A stretch of 64,000 nt of DNA from the NCBI GenBank assembly GCA_023428755.1, contig JAEYWX010000023.1:62001-126000 (forward strand). The letters run 5' to 3'. The position numbers were made by a program, and so were the translations under genes. The notes beneath the pieces are model-generated. The model was not told the origin of the DNA. It saw nothing but the letters and a program-made list of their open reading frames with translations, and ran no database searches. This DNA comes from Bacteroidota bacterium. GTDB lineage: Bacteria > Bacteroidota > Bacteroidia > Chitinophagales > Chitinophagaceae. Each line of letters starts with the position of its first letter. Position 1 is the first letter of the stretch. Shown one piece after another: positions 24,208 through 32,713 of this stretch.

Positions 24208-25164
24208 ATGGTCATAGGTATTGACATGATGGGTGGCGACTACGCCCCTCAGCAAGCGCTGTTGGGCGTAGACTTGTTTTTAGCCGATGCTGTTCCCGGA
24301 ATTGATCTTGTATTGATCGGCAATGAACAGGTGTTGCGTGAACATTTCCACTCTCTTCCTGCTTCTGTTTCGTTTGTGCATGCACCCGAGGTGATCGATA
24401 TGCACGAGCCACCTACACGTGCCCTGCGTGATAAGCCGGGCTCTTCCATGAACATGGGTTTTGATCTGCTGGCCAAAGGAGCCGTGGATGCATTTGTGAG
24501 TGCCGGTAATACCGGTGCCATGATGGTGGGGGTGTTTTATACCATCAAAGCCATTGAAGGTGTACTTCGCCCAACTATTTCAACGGTGATTCCAAAAGTA
24601 CAAGGTGGATATGGTTTGATACTGGATGTGGGCCTGCAGGCCGATTGCAAACCGGAGAACTTATTGCAGAATGCAATTCTCGGCAGCATCTACGCACATA
24701 ATATACTGGAGATTGAAAATCCATCGGTTGGACTTATTAATATTGGTGAGGAAGAAGGTAAGGGCAACCTGCTGGCACAGGCGGCTTACCGCTTGCTGAA
24801 AGAAAACAAGCTGATCAATTTTATTGGTAACATTGAAGGCCGTGAAATACTTACCGGCAAAGCAGATGTGATGGTGTGCGATGGTTTTACAGGTAATGTA
24901 ATTCTGAAACTTGGCGAATCGATTTTTGATATTTCAAAGTCGAGAAACCTGGATGAAGACGATTATTTCAAACGGTTCAATTTTGAAACCTACGGAGGTA
25001 CGCCCATTTTAGGTGTCGATAAACCCGTAATTGTTGGGCATGGTATTTCCACACCCAAGGCGTATCGTAATATGATTCATCTTGCAACAAAAATGATCGA
25101 GACCAAACTGCTGGAGAAGATGAAAGAGAAATTTGTGAGCGATGAAAATGATGAACAGAGCTAA
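24208..25164 (+). CDS. plsX: phosphate acyltransferase PlsX
   Basis: PlsX makes acyl-phosphate from acyl-ACP, the donor for PlsY in phospholipid synthesis. The 318-residue protein begins IGIDMMGGDYAPQ and includes SAGNTGAMM and DGFTGNVILK, all typical. It is the third gene of the operon, 24 bases after rpmF, and is followed by a terminator. The product is a soluble enzyme that associates with the membrane. Confidence 0.95.
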   Translation: MVIGIDMMGGDYAPQQALLGVDLFLADAVPGIDLVLIGNEQVLREHFHSLPASVSFVHAPEVIDMHEPPTRALRDKPGSSMNMGFDLLAKGAVDAFVSAGNTGAMMVGVFYTIKAIEGVLRPTISTVIPKVQGGYGLILDVGLQADCKPENLLQNAILGSIYAHNILEIENPSVGLINIGEEEGKGNLLAQAAYRLLKENKLINFIGNIEGREILTGKADVMVCDGFTGNVILKLGESIFDISKSRNLDEDDYFKRFNFETYGGTPILGVDKPVIVGHGISTPKAYRNMIHLATKMIETKLLEKMKEKFVSDENDEQS

Positions 25165-25185
25165 ACGATAGATTGTATCAACAGA

Positions 25186-25217
25186 AAAGCCTCCGAAAGG
25201 AGGCTTTAGTTTTTCTG
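25186..25217 (+). terminator. terminator after plsX
   Basis: Stem AAAGCCTCC/GGAGGCTTT capped by GAAA, followed by AGTTTTTC. It ends the yceD-rpmF-plsX operon. Its T-run reaches the 3' end of the opposite tRNA gene. Confidence 0.85.
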
Positions 25218-25290
25218 TGATCCCGCTGGGACTCGAACCCAGGACCCCAACATTAAAAGTGTCGTGCTCTACCAACTGAGCTACGGAATC
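25218..25290 (-). tRNA. tRNA-Lys (anticodon UUU)
   Basis: The cloverleaf folds on the minus strand: acceptor GATTCCG/CGGGATC (one G-T pair), D-arm GCTC..GAGC, anticodon stem CGACA/TGTTG with loop CTTTTAA giving anticodon TTT, and T-arm CTGGG-TTCGAGT-CCCAG. The discriminator base is A. CCA is not encoded. Confidence 0.95.
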
Positions 25291-25416
25291 GTTCCAAAAA
25301 TTTATTTGTTTTTTGGGAGTGCAAAAATAGGGTAATTACATTTCGCTCCCAACTTTTATCAAAAAATGTTTTCTTTTTTATAAAAAGGATTTCAGGCGCA
25401 TTGAATATGGCTGCCG

Positions 25417-25424
25417 TATTTTTG
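25417..25424 (+). promoter_or_regulatory. -7 element before the SDR gene
   Basis: TATTTTTG matches TAnnTTTG and lies 18 bases before the SDR start codon. No -33 TTG occurs at the best spacing. Confidence 0.4.
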
Positions 25425-25442
25425 TTTTCTAATTAAACAGGA

Positions 25443-26246
25443 ATGGAGTTTACAAATAAAGTAGTGGTTATTACAGGCGGCAGTGATGGAATTGGAAAAG
25501 CAATGGTAGAACTATTATTAAAAGGGGGAGCCAAGGTTGCAACTTGTGGCCGTAATCATGATAAATTATATGCATTGCAGCAACAATTTGCCGGAGCTCC
25601 TTTGCACACATTTGTAGCGGATGTTAGTAATGAAGAAGATTGCAAAAGCTTTATTCGTACAACCGTTGCAGCGTTTGGTGGAATCGATATTCTGATCAAC
25701 AATGCCGGGTTATCGATGCGTGCATTAATTGCCGATTCAGATGTGAATGCGTTTAAACGATTGATGGATGTAAATTTTTGGGGAACTGTTTATACTACCA
25801 AAGCAGCTTTGCCCTACATTGTTGAACGAAAAGGAAGCATTGCAGGCATTTCTTCCATTGTAGGCAACCGGGGGATTCCCGGCAGAAGTGCGTATTCAGC
25901 TTCTAAATTTGCAATGCAAGGATGGCTGGAAGCATTGCGGGTTGAAATGTTTGATCATGGTGTGAATGTATTATGGATATCGCCGGGCTTTATTGCTACC
26001 AATATCCGTTCAGTTGCATTGAATGCAGAAGGGAAACCGATTGGTGAAACACCCATGGATGAATCGAAACTGATGAGTGCTGAAGAATGTGCCATTCATA
26101 TACTCACTGCTATTCATAAACGCAAGCGCTCATTGGTGCTTACACTTACAGGAAAAGCTACCGTGTGGATGAGTAAGTTTTTACCGGGCATTGCAGATAC
26201 ATACATTCATAAATTTTTCTTTAAAGAGGGCAAGCTCATAAAATAA
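25443..26246 (+). CDS. short-chain dehydrogenase/reductase
   Basis: A classical SDR of 267 residues: cofactor motif TGGSDGIG (residues 11-18), NNAG (about residue 90), and the catalytic Ser of SSIVGNRG with YSASK (about residue 153). CGRNHDK after strand 2 suggests NADP preference. The C-terminal stretch with hydrophobic WMSKFLPGIADTYIHKFFFK is like DHRS7-type SDRs that associate with membranes. Substrate unknown. Same strand as the SAM hydrolase gene 81 bases downstream. Confidence 0.9.
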   Translation: MEFTNKVVVITGGSDGIGKAMVELLLKGGAKVATCGRNHDKLYALQQQFAGAPLHTFVADVSNEEDCKSFIRTTVAAFGGIDILINNAGLSMRALIADSDVNAFKRLMDVNFWGTVYTTKAALPYIVERKGSIAGISSIVGNRGIPGRSAYSASKFAMQGWLEALRVEMFDHGVNVLWISPGFIATNIRSVALNAEGKPIGETPMDESKLMSAEECAIHILTAIHKRKRSLVLTLTGKATVWMSKFLPGIADTYIHKFFFKEGKLIK

Positions 26247-26327
26247 CGCTGTTGCGGTACAGTCATTAGTTTCTTCTGCTTCCTATCGATATTTTTTTAT
26301 CTTTCGTTTTTAATTGTTTATTTCTGA

Positions 26328-27149
26328 ATGGCGTTACTAACCCTTACATCTGATATTGGCGAGCAGGATTACCTGGCCGGGGCAGTAAAAGCTGTTTTGT
26401 TACGGCAAGATCCTACGTTCCGGTTATTGGACATCACACATCAGCTTTCGCCCAACAATGATCCGCAGGCAGCCTACATTATTCGTAACGCCACTAAACA
26501 ATTTCCGGCGGGTACGTTTCATATCATACTTGTTAATCTGTTTCAATACAAACCCGATCATTTGCTGATGGTGCGCCACAACGATCAGTATTTCTGCATG
26601 GCTGATAATGGACTCATCACCATGATCCTGGAAGAAACACCCGATGAAGTAGTGGCTTTGCCATTGGATAAATCCATTGCACGAAACACGCTGGCTTGTG
26701 CAGAAGTGTTTGGTCGTGCCATAAAAGAAGTGGCTGATGGGAAGAACATTCAACAAGTGGGTGATGCATCGGTATCTATCCAGGTACGTAATCCGCTGCG
26801 CCCCATTACTAACAGCCAGTTTATTGAAGGACAAATTATTTCCATTGATCATTTCGAAAATGTGATCGTGAATATTACGCATGAAGAATTTGAAGCACAA
26901 CGCAAAGGCCGCCGGTTTAAAATTGTGTTCAAACGGGACGAAGTGATCGACCGGGTAAGCGAAACCTACGCCGATGTGCCCGAAGGAGAAAAACTTGCTC
27001 TTTTTAATTCAGCCGGTTATCTGGAAATTGCCATCAACAAGGGCAATGCAGCCGGGCTGTTTGGGCTGCAGGGTTTTTCAGAAAAAAGTACCAGCCAGTA
27101 CACACAAAGCCGGCTGTTCTATCAAACGGTAAGGGTGTATTTTGAGTAA
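26328..27149 (+). CDS. SAM hydrolase (DUF62/SAM hydroxide adenosyltransferase)
   Basis: The 273-residue protein belongs to the DUF62 family, whose members split S-adenosylmethionine with water into adenosine and methionine. The N-terminal ITLTSDIGxxDYLAGAVKAVL-type segment carries the conserved Asp, and DHLLMVRHNDQYFCMADNGL is the second nucleotide-binding segment; the C-terminal domain has SIDHFENVIVNIT. It is distinct from the fluorinase, which has a longer insertion. The role may be SAM homeostasis. Probable own promoter or co-transcription with the SDR. Confidence 0.88.
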   Translation: MALLTLTSDIGEQDYLAGAVKAVLLRQDPTFRLLDITHQLSPNNDPQAAYIIRNATKQFPAGTFHIILVNLFQYKPDHLLMVRHNDQYFCMADNGLITMILEETPDEVVALPLDKSIARNTLACAEVFGRAIKEVADGKNIQQVGDASVSIQVRNPLRPITNSQFIEGQIISIDHFENVIVNITHEEFEAQRKGRRFKIVFKRDEVIDRVSETYADVPEGEKLALFNSAGYLEIAINKGNAAGLFGLQGFSEKSTSQYTQSRLFYQTVRVYFE

Positions 27150-27213
27150 AAGCGGCTCATCAAATTATCCTGTTAAAACAATTGTTAAATACTCGTTTAT
27201 ACCCTCATCTCCT

Positions 27214-27221
27214 TATTTTTG
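27214..27221 (+). promoter_or_regulatory. -7 element before the DUF2723 gene
   Basis: TATTTTTG fits TAnnTTTG; the ATG is 44 bases downstream. The nearest upstream TTG (27182-27184) is somewhat far, so the -33 box is unclear. Confidence 0.45.
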
Positions 27222-27264
27222 CCTCCACCCGCTTTAACCGGGAATTACAAAACCAACGCTTCAT

Positions 27265-30200
27265 ATGAATTTTCAAAAGCTCAACAACATTACAGGCTGG
27301 ATCATTGGTCTTGTGGCCTGCGCTGTGTACGTGTTAACCATGGAACCTACAGGCAGTTTGTGGGATACAGGTGAATTTATTTCCTGTGCTTACAAGTTAG
27401 GCATTCCGCATCCGCCGGGCGCACCGTTGTTTATTATGCTCGGTCGCTTATTTACGTTGTTTACACCGGGCGATGCAGCCATTGGTGTAAACCTTCTTTC
27501 CGCTTTGTCAAGTGGGTTTACCATTATGTTCCTGTTCTGGACCATTACACATTTTGGTCGCAGGCTGGTGCAGAAAGCAGATGAAGAGTTACAGGGCAAT
27601 CAATTATTTACAGTAATGGCCGCCGGCGTTATCGGCGCCCTGGCGTATACATTCAGCGATTCATTTTGGTACAGTGCTGTTGAAGGTGAGGTGTATGCAT
27701 TGTCATCCTTCTTTACAGCCATTGTATTCTGGATGATTTTGAAATGGGAGCATGAAGATGCAAAAGCAGGTGAAGATGATGTAAAACGCACAAGAGCGGA
27801 ACGCTGGATCGTTCTTACATTTTTTATGATGGGCTTAAGTATTGGTGTTCACTTATTGAACCTCTTGACCATTCCTGCCATTGTAATGGTGTATTATTTC
27901 CGTCGTTACAAACCCACCTGGAAAGGCGGCATCATTGCATTTCTGATTGGTTGCGCTATTACAGGTCTTGTACAAAAAGCAGTGATTCAATGGAGCATCA
28001 GTGGCGCAGGTTTGTTCGATCGCATTTTTGTTAACAGCTTTGGTTTGCCATTCTTCAGTGGTTTTATTTTCTTCTTTGTGTTGCTGGGTGTTGGTATCTG
28101 GTATGGTTTGCGTTGGGCCAATGCCAATCACAATCGCTTTTTGCGTTTGGGCTTGTGGTGCTTTGCATTTATGTTAATCGGATATTCAGCTTACTTAACT
28201 ACCATGATCCGTTCCAATGCCAATCCCGGTATTGATATGAACGATGTAAACAATCCAATTTCATTAGTTAGTTATCTCAGCCGGGAACAATATGGTGATG
28301 TGCCGTTATTGAAAGGACAAATGTTTACAGCCGAAGCAGAAGAGTATGCAGAGATCGGAGATTCGTATCAACGTGTAGGTGATAAATATGAAGTAACCGG
28401 TAAAAAACGGAAAGCTGTTTATCCCGCTGATCAAACAATGGTGTTTCCCCGTGTATGGGATGCCAGCAATGATCAGGGACATGCTGATTACTATGCTCAG
28501 TTTCTCGGCATTGGGAAATACCAGGATCGCCAGACAGGAAAAGTATCGTACGAGCGTGATCCTGATATGGTCGATAACTTTAAATTCTTCTTCGGCTACC
28601 AGGTAAACATTATGTACTTCCGTTACTTCATGTGGAATTTTGCCGGAAAACAAAATGATGTACAAGGATTGGGCGAACGCAGAAACAGTAACTGGATCAG
28701 CGGTATTTCATTTCTTGATAATGCAAGGTTGGGTAATCAGAAATTGATGCCTGATAGTTTGAAAAACAGTCCGGCGAATAACAAATATTATTTGCTTCCC
28801 TTTATACTTGGAATTTTAGGACTCGTTTTTCATTATGCAAAACATAAAAAAGACACACTGGTAGTTGGTTTGTTATTCTTCTTTACCGGTTTGGCAATTG
28901 TATTATACCTGAACCAGGCGGGTCCGCAACCACGTGAACGTGATTACGCATACGTTGGAAGTTTCTATGCATTTGCCATCTGGATCGGTCTTGGATTTTT
29001 CCAGGTAAAAGAATGGTTGGAAAAACTGATCAAAGGAGCTGCAGGCTCATATGTGGCAGCGGTACTTTGTTTCCTGGGTGTGCCGTTATTGATGGCTGTT
29101 CAAAACTGGGATGATCATGATCGTAGCAAAAAAACAATTGCACCCGATCTGGCAACCAACTATCTGGAAAGCTGTGCACCCAATGCTATTTTATTTACGG
29201 TTGGTGATAACGATACCTATCCGTTGTGGTATGCACAGGAAGTAAAAGGTATTCGTCCCGATGTACGTGTTATCAACACAAGTTTATTAGGAACCGATTG
29301 GTACATTAATCAGCTTCGTTACAAAGTGAACGAAAGCGATGTAATTGATGTGATCTGGAATGAAGATCAGATCGCTGGTGATAAACGTAATGTAACTTAT
29401 CATATTCCGGTATCACAAACCGATACGGCTTATTATGATCTTTACACCATGATGAAAGACCAGGTGGGCAGCGATGCAGAAAATAAAATGTATCGTTCAC
29501 AAGGTGGCGAACTCATCAACTATTTCCCTGCGAATCGTTTTAAAGTGCCGGTTGATCCGAATGTGGTGCGTCAAAACGGAACGGTTACTGCAACTGATAG
29601 TGTGGTGAGTGAATTGCGTTTCACCGTTCCGAAAAGTTATCTCTTTAAAAACGATGCAGCGATCCTCAACATCATTGCTGCCAATAAGTGGAAACGTCCC
29701 ATCTACTTTACACAACCGTACCAGCTTGGTTTTGATGAGTATCTGCGTCAGGATGGTTTAACCTTCCGTTTGGTACCTGTGCCAAATGCAAGAGGCACAG
29801 CCAACGTTGACTGGATGTTTGATAAAGTGATGAACAAATTCAAATATGGCGGAGCTGAAAAAGACAAGGTTTATTTTGATGAAGAGAACCGCCGTCATAT
29901 GGTGAACATCCGCAATGCACACACCATTCTTGCAATGAACCTTATTGCTGCCGGACGTAAAGAAGATGCAAAAAAAGTATTGCAGCGTGCCGATCAGATG
30001 TTGAAAGATAAAAATGTGCCGTATGCCATGGCTTCACGTTACGGTAACGACCATAACGAGAAGAGTTTCTACTTCGCTGTTACTGCGTTCCAGGCAGGTG
30101 ATATCGAATTAGGGAAACGTATTATGGAAGCGGTGAAAAAAGATGCACAACAACAAATGGCATTTTACGAATCCCTTACCACTAGCGATGGTGCAACTCC

Positions 30201-30357
30201 ATCTGAATACGAATACCAGATGGCAAAACAACTGGTGGAAGGAATTGATAATGCGTTGAAGCAATATGTAACGGGTGGAGGAACTCCTGCACCGGATACA
30301 CTTCAAAATAAAGAAGTGCCGCAAACGATCAAAAACACTACTGATACACAGAAATAA
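27265..30357 (+). CDS. DUF2723 multipass membrane protein
   Basis: A 1030-residue protein. The N-terminal half is a multipass membrane domain of the DUF2723 family, a GT-C-like fold similar to protein O-mannosyltransferases; the signature EPTGSLWDTGEFISCA (residues 27-42) is the family hallmark. About twelve hydrophobic segments run to residue 615. The C-terminal 400 residues are soluble, with TGDNDTYPLWYAQE-like text after the last segments and a helical repeat-like tail. Sugar transfer to proteins is plausible but not shown. It has its own promoter and a strong terminator. Confidence 0.9.
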   Translation: MNFQKLNNITGWIIGLVACAVYVLTMEPTGSLWDTGEFISCAYKLGIPHPPGAPLFIMLGRLFTLFTPGDAAIGVNLLSALSSGFTIMFLFWTITHFGRRLVQKADEELQGNQLFTVMAAGVIGALAYTFSDSFWYSAVEGEVYALSSFFTAIVFWMILKWEHEDAKAGEDDVKRTRAERWIVLTFFMMGLSIGVHLLNLLTIPAIVMVYYFRRYKPTWKGGIIAFLIGCAITGLVQKAVIQWSISGAGLFDRIFVNSFGLPFFSGFIFFFVLLGVGIWYGLRWANANHNRFLRLGLWCFAFMLIGYSAYLTTMIRSNANPGIDMNDVNNPISLVSYLSREQYGDVPLLKGQMFTAEAEEYAEIGDSYQRVGDKYEVTGKKRKAVYPADQTMVFPRVWDASNDQGHADYYAQFLGIGKYQDRQTGKVSYERDPDMVDNFKFFFGYQVNIMYFRYFMWNFAGKQNDVQGLGERRNSNWISGISFLDNARLGNQKLMPDSLKNSPANNKYYLLPFILGILGLVFHYAKHKKDTLVVGLLFFFTGLAIVLYLNQAGPQPRERDYAYVGSFYAFAIWIGLGFFQVKEWLEKLIKGAAGSYVAAVLCFLGVPLLMAVQNWDDHDRSKKTIAPDLATNYLESCAPNAILFTVGDNDTYPLWYAQEVKGIRPDVRVINTSLLGTDWYINQLRYKVNESDVIDVIWNEDQIAGDKRNVTYHIPVSQTDTAYYDLYTMMKDQVGSDAENKMYRSQGGELINYFPANRFKVPVDPNVVRQNGTVTATDSVVSELRFTVPKSYLFKNDAAILNIIAANKWKRPIYFTQPYQLGFDEYLRQDGLTFRLVPVPNARGTANVDWMFDKVMNKFKYGGAEKDKVYFDEENRRHMVNIRNAHTILAMNLIAAGRKEDAKKVLQRADQMLKDKNVPYAMASRYGNDHNEKSFYFAVTAFQAGDIELGKRIMEAVKKDAQQQMAFYESLTTSDGATPSEYEYQMAKQLVEGIDNALKQYVTGGGTPAPDTLQNKEVPQTIKNTTDTQK

Positions 30358-30360
30358 AAA

Positions 30361-30396
30361 ACAAACCCCCGAAATTTTCGGGGGTTTGTTTTTTTC
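30361..30396 (+). terminator. terminator after the DUF2723 gene
   Basis: Stem ACAAACCCCCGAAA/TTTCGGGGGTTTGT, nearly loopless, followed by seven T residues. It starts four bases after the stop codon. Confidence 0.92.
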
Positions 30397-30425
30397 TCAT
30401 CAACACCCTTGTAGCAACGAATAGA

Positions 30426-30589
30426 GCGTGCCTAGGGCACGCAAATTCTTTATGCTGATTTTCTACCGATATTTTGTGCCTAAGGCACAAGTCTTTTCAA
30501 TTCTAATATACTGGTTACCTTAATAGATTGTATGAAAAGCTACATCGCAGAGCTTTTTTGTTCCGTAGGAACAGCATATCGGTAGAAAA
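30426..30589. repeat. multi-hairpin repeat element
   Basis: Three hairpins share one design: GCGTGCC-TAG-GGCACGC (30426-30442), TTGTGCC-TAA-GGCACAA (30474-30490) and TGTTCC-GTA-GGAACA (30559-30573). A perfect 14-bp inverted pair, TTTTCTACCGATAT at 30459-30472 and its complement at 30576-30589, encloses the last two. The rest of the gap up to 30651 shows nothing else beyond a degenerate fourth hairpin (GTGCCGTAGGTAT). No frame is present. Confidence 0.65.
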
Positions 30590-30651
30590 AAATAAAAGAT
30601 CGTTTTCGTGCCGTAGGTATGATTGATAAGAGGATATGCTGCAAATTTGAA

Positions 30652-31272
30652 TCATTCGTTTGCCTGAATGACCGGTTGGTTTTTAATCTTCGTGTATTCG
30701 TTCTCTATACTTTGCACAACCGAAACAGCATACTTTACAAACTTGGTGCTTTGCAGATCGATCTGTTTGTTGAGTGAACGATACATACCGGTTGAAGTAA
30801 TGGCCACCCGTTGAAATTTCATTACTTCACTAATGTCGCTGCTGAGTTGCGGTTCAAGGCTTGTGCGGGAACTGGGAATATAGATCCATCCAAACGGAAC
30901 AGCAAATCCTGTTGCGATCAAAGTAGCGGCTGTACCGATCCCGGCCACGCTAATAGCTGTACCAATGAGGTTTTCTTTACGGCCAATGAATTTTACCCGT
31001 GCTACTTTAATATGACAACTGGTTGTTTGTACACCACTGTTGAGCGATAATTTGAACGGATGCTCTTCGGTGTTGTACACTTCCACAAACTTTGTCATTT
31101 TTTGGAGCAGGGCCTGTTTGTATTCGTATTGCTGGATCAGTCGAAGATCCAGTTCAAGATGCAGCGTGTCAATGGAGGCTGTCGGCTTCAGTAACATTTT
31201 CTGCTGACGGCAGGAGGAGCAAACAAGTAAACAAAAGAAAGCAAAAATGACAAAATGGGTGAATTTCTGCAT
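30652..31272 (-). CDS. hypothetical lipoprotein-like protein
   Basis: I do not recognise this 206-residue protein. It begins with a signal-type segment, THFVIFAFFCLLVCSSC (residues 5-21); the CSSC end is an imperfect lipobox, so export with lipid attachment is likely but not certain. A second hydrophobic, glycine-rich stretch (GTAISVAGIGTAATLIATGFAVPFG, in two halves) lies near residues 105-130. No catalytic motif is seen. It is divergent from the VWA gene and has a plausible promoter. Confidence 0.75.
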   Translation of the reverse strand: MQKFTHFVIFAFFCLLVCSSCRQQKMLLKPTASIDTLHLELDLRLIQQYEYKQALLQKMTKFVEVYNTEEHPFKLSLNSGVQTTSCHIKVARVKFIGRKENLIGTAISVAGIGTAATLIATGFAVPFGWIYIPSSRTSLEPQLSSDISEVMKFQRVAITSTGMYRSLNKQIDLQSTKFVKYAVSVVQSIENEYTKIKNQPVIQANE

Positions 31273-31294
31273 AGCGAAGTGTTATTTCTGTCGG

Positions 31295-31325
31295 CAAAAT
31301 AAGAAAACAGCAGAAAATCTGTCAA
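31295..31325 (-). promoter_or_regulatory. candidate promoter of the 30652-31272 gene
   Basis: On the minus strand TTG (31325-31323) and TATTTTG (31301-31295) are 21 bases apart and end 22 bases before the start codon. The -7 box is one base short of TAnnTTTG. Confidence 0.35.
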
Positions 31326-31413
31326 GAACTTTTCAGGTTCAGTTTTTGTTATTACTCCTGAAGTTAACACGAGCCGTAAAGCCCGTAATTGAATTTGAAG
31401 TAAATTGTAAACG

Positions 31414-32511
31414 ATGATAGGGCATTTCTTTTCGAAATATGATCCATTGCAAAACGGTAAATCAAAATTTGAGCAATTGCTCGATTTGTTTACACAATTG
31501 CTTACGTATACCAGTGGTGATGTGGCAGAAGCAATGGACTGGTTGAATCAACTCGACCGTAAATTTCAACTCACCAATGATGAGTATGGGATCGGTGATT
31601 TTATTGAAGACTTGAAACAGCAGGGTTACCTTGATGAAAATCGGGCAACAGGTGAATTTAAGATCACTTCAAAAACAGAACAAACCATACGGAAACAATC
31701 GTTGGAAGAAATATTCGGAAAGCTGAAGAAAACCAAGCAAGGCAATCATTCAACGTTTAAGCCGGGCATGGGTGATGAGATCAATCCTGAAACAAGACCG
31801 TTTCAGTTTGGCGATACATTGGAACAGATCGATTTCACCAACTCTATCCGCAATGCACAGATCAATCACGGCATTGATAGTTTTATGATGCGGGAAGATG
31901 ACCTGGAAATTCGTGAAACCGATTTTAAAACACAAACCTCTACCGTGTTGATGATCGATATTTCACATTCGATGATTTTGTATGGTGAAGACCGGATCAC
32001 ACCGGCTAAAAAAGTAGCGATGGCGTTGAGTGAACTCATCACTACCCGTTATCCGAAAGATACATTGGATATTGTGGTGTTTGGAAATGATGCCTGGTCG
32101 ATCGAAGTAAAAGATTTGCCGTATTTGCAGGTAGGTCCTTATCATACAAACACAGTGGCAGGTCTTGAACTGGCGATGGAAATTTTGCGCCGCCGCAAAA
32201 ATCCCAACAAACAAATTTTCATGATCACCGATGGGAAACCCACCTGTTTAAAGATCGGTAAGAAATATTACAAGAACAGTTTTGGATTAGATCGCAAAGT
32301 GGTGAACCGTTGTATCAATCTTGCGGCGCAGTGCAAGAAATTAAAAATACCGATCACCACATTTATGATCGCTACTGATCCTTACCTGCAAAAGTTTGTA
32401 CAGGAGTTTACTGAAATGAACAATGGTAAAGCCTTCTTTGCATCACTGGATAAATTAGGTGCGTTTATTTTTAAAGATTTTGAAAGCGGCAAACGGAAGA
32501 CGGTGTATTAA
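31414..32511 (+). CDS. VWA-domain protein
   Basis: A 365-residue protein with a C-terminal von Willebrand A domain. The metal-ion site is complete: DISHSM (DxSxS, about residue 183), a conserved Thr further on and TDGKP. The N-terminal 170 residues are helical with no known domain. It has no signal peptide. The next gene is a MoxR/ChlI-like AAA+ ATPase, and such VWA/AAA+ pairs usually work together as a metal-chelatase or chaperone-like machine; that is inference from gene context. Confidence 0.88.
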   Translation: MIGHFFSKYDPLQNGKSKFEQLLDLFTQLLTYTSGDVAEAMDWLNQLDRKFQLTNDEYGIGDFIEDLKQQGYLDENRATGEFKITSKTEQTIRKQSLEEIFGKLKKTKQGNHSTFKPGMGDEINPETRPFQFGDTLEQIDFTNSIRNAQINHGIDSFMMREDDLEIRETDFKTQTSTVLMIDISHSMILYGEDRITPAKKVAMALSELITTRYPKDTLDIVVFGNDAWSIEVKDLPYLQVGPYHTNTVAGLELAMEILRRRKNPNKQIFMITDGKPTCLKIGKKYYKNSFGLDRKVVNRCINLAAQCKKLKIPITTFMIATDPYLQKFVQEFTEMNNGKAFFASLDKLGAFIFKDFESGKRKTVY

Positions 32512-32512
32512 A

Positions 32513-32677
32513 GCCCCTCTCCAACCTCCCCCGAAAGGGGAGGCTAACTGCACTCGAACCTATCTTTTCGAAGAAGTTGAAAAAACTTACTATTGCCGAA
32601 ATGGTAGAACTTTAAGTCTGGATGTATGCAGATGTACCGCTCCTTCTCCTTTGGAGAGGGAGAAGGAGGGTGAGGCC
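32513..32677. repeat. bipartite inverted-repeat element 6
   Basis: Arms at 32513-32544 (GCCCCTCTCCAACCTCCCCC/GGGGAGGC) and 32638-32677 (CTCCTTCTCC/GGAGAGGGAGAAGGAG then GGTGAGGCC). The right arm is preceded by GTACCGCTC, as in elements 3 and 5. It starts right after the VWA stop and ends 36 bases before the AAA+ gene. Confidence 0.65.
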
Positions 32678-32713
32678 AAACCAGAAAATGTAAAATGAAA
32701 ATATAAAAGCATT

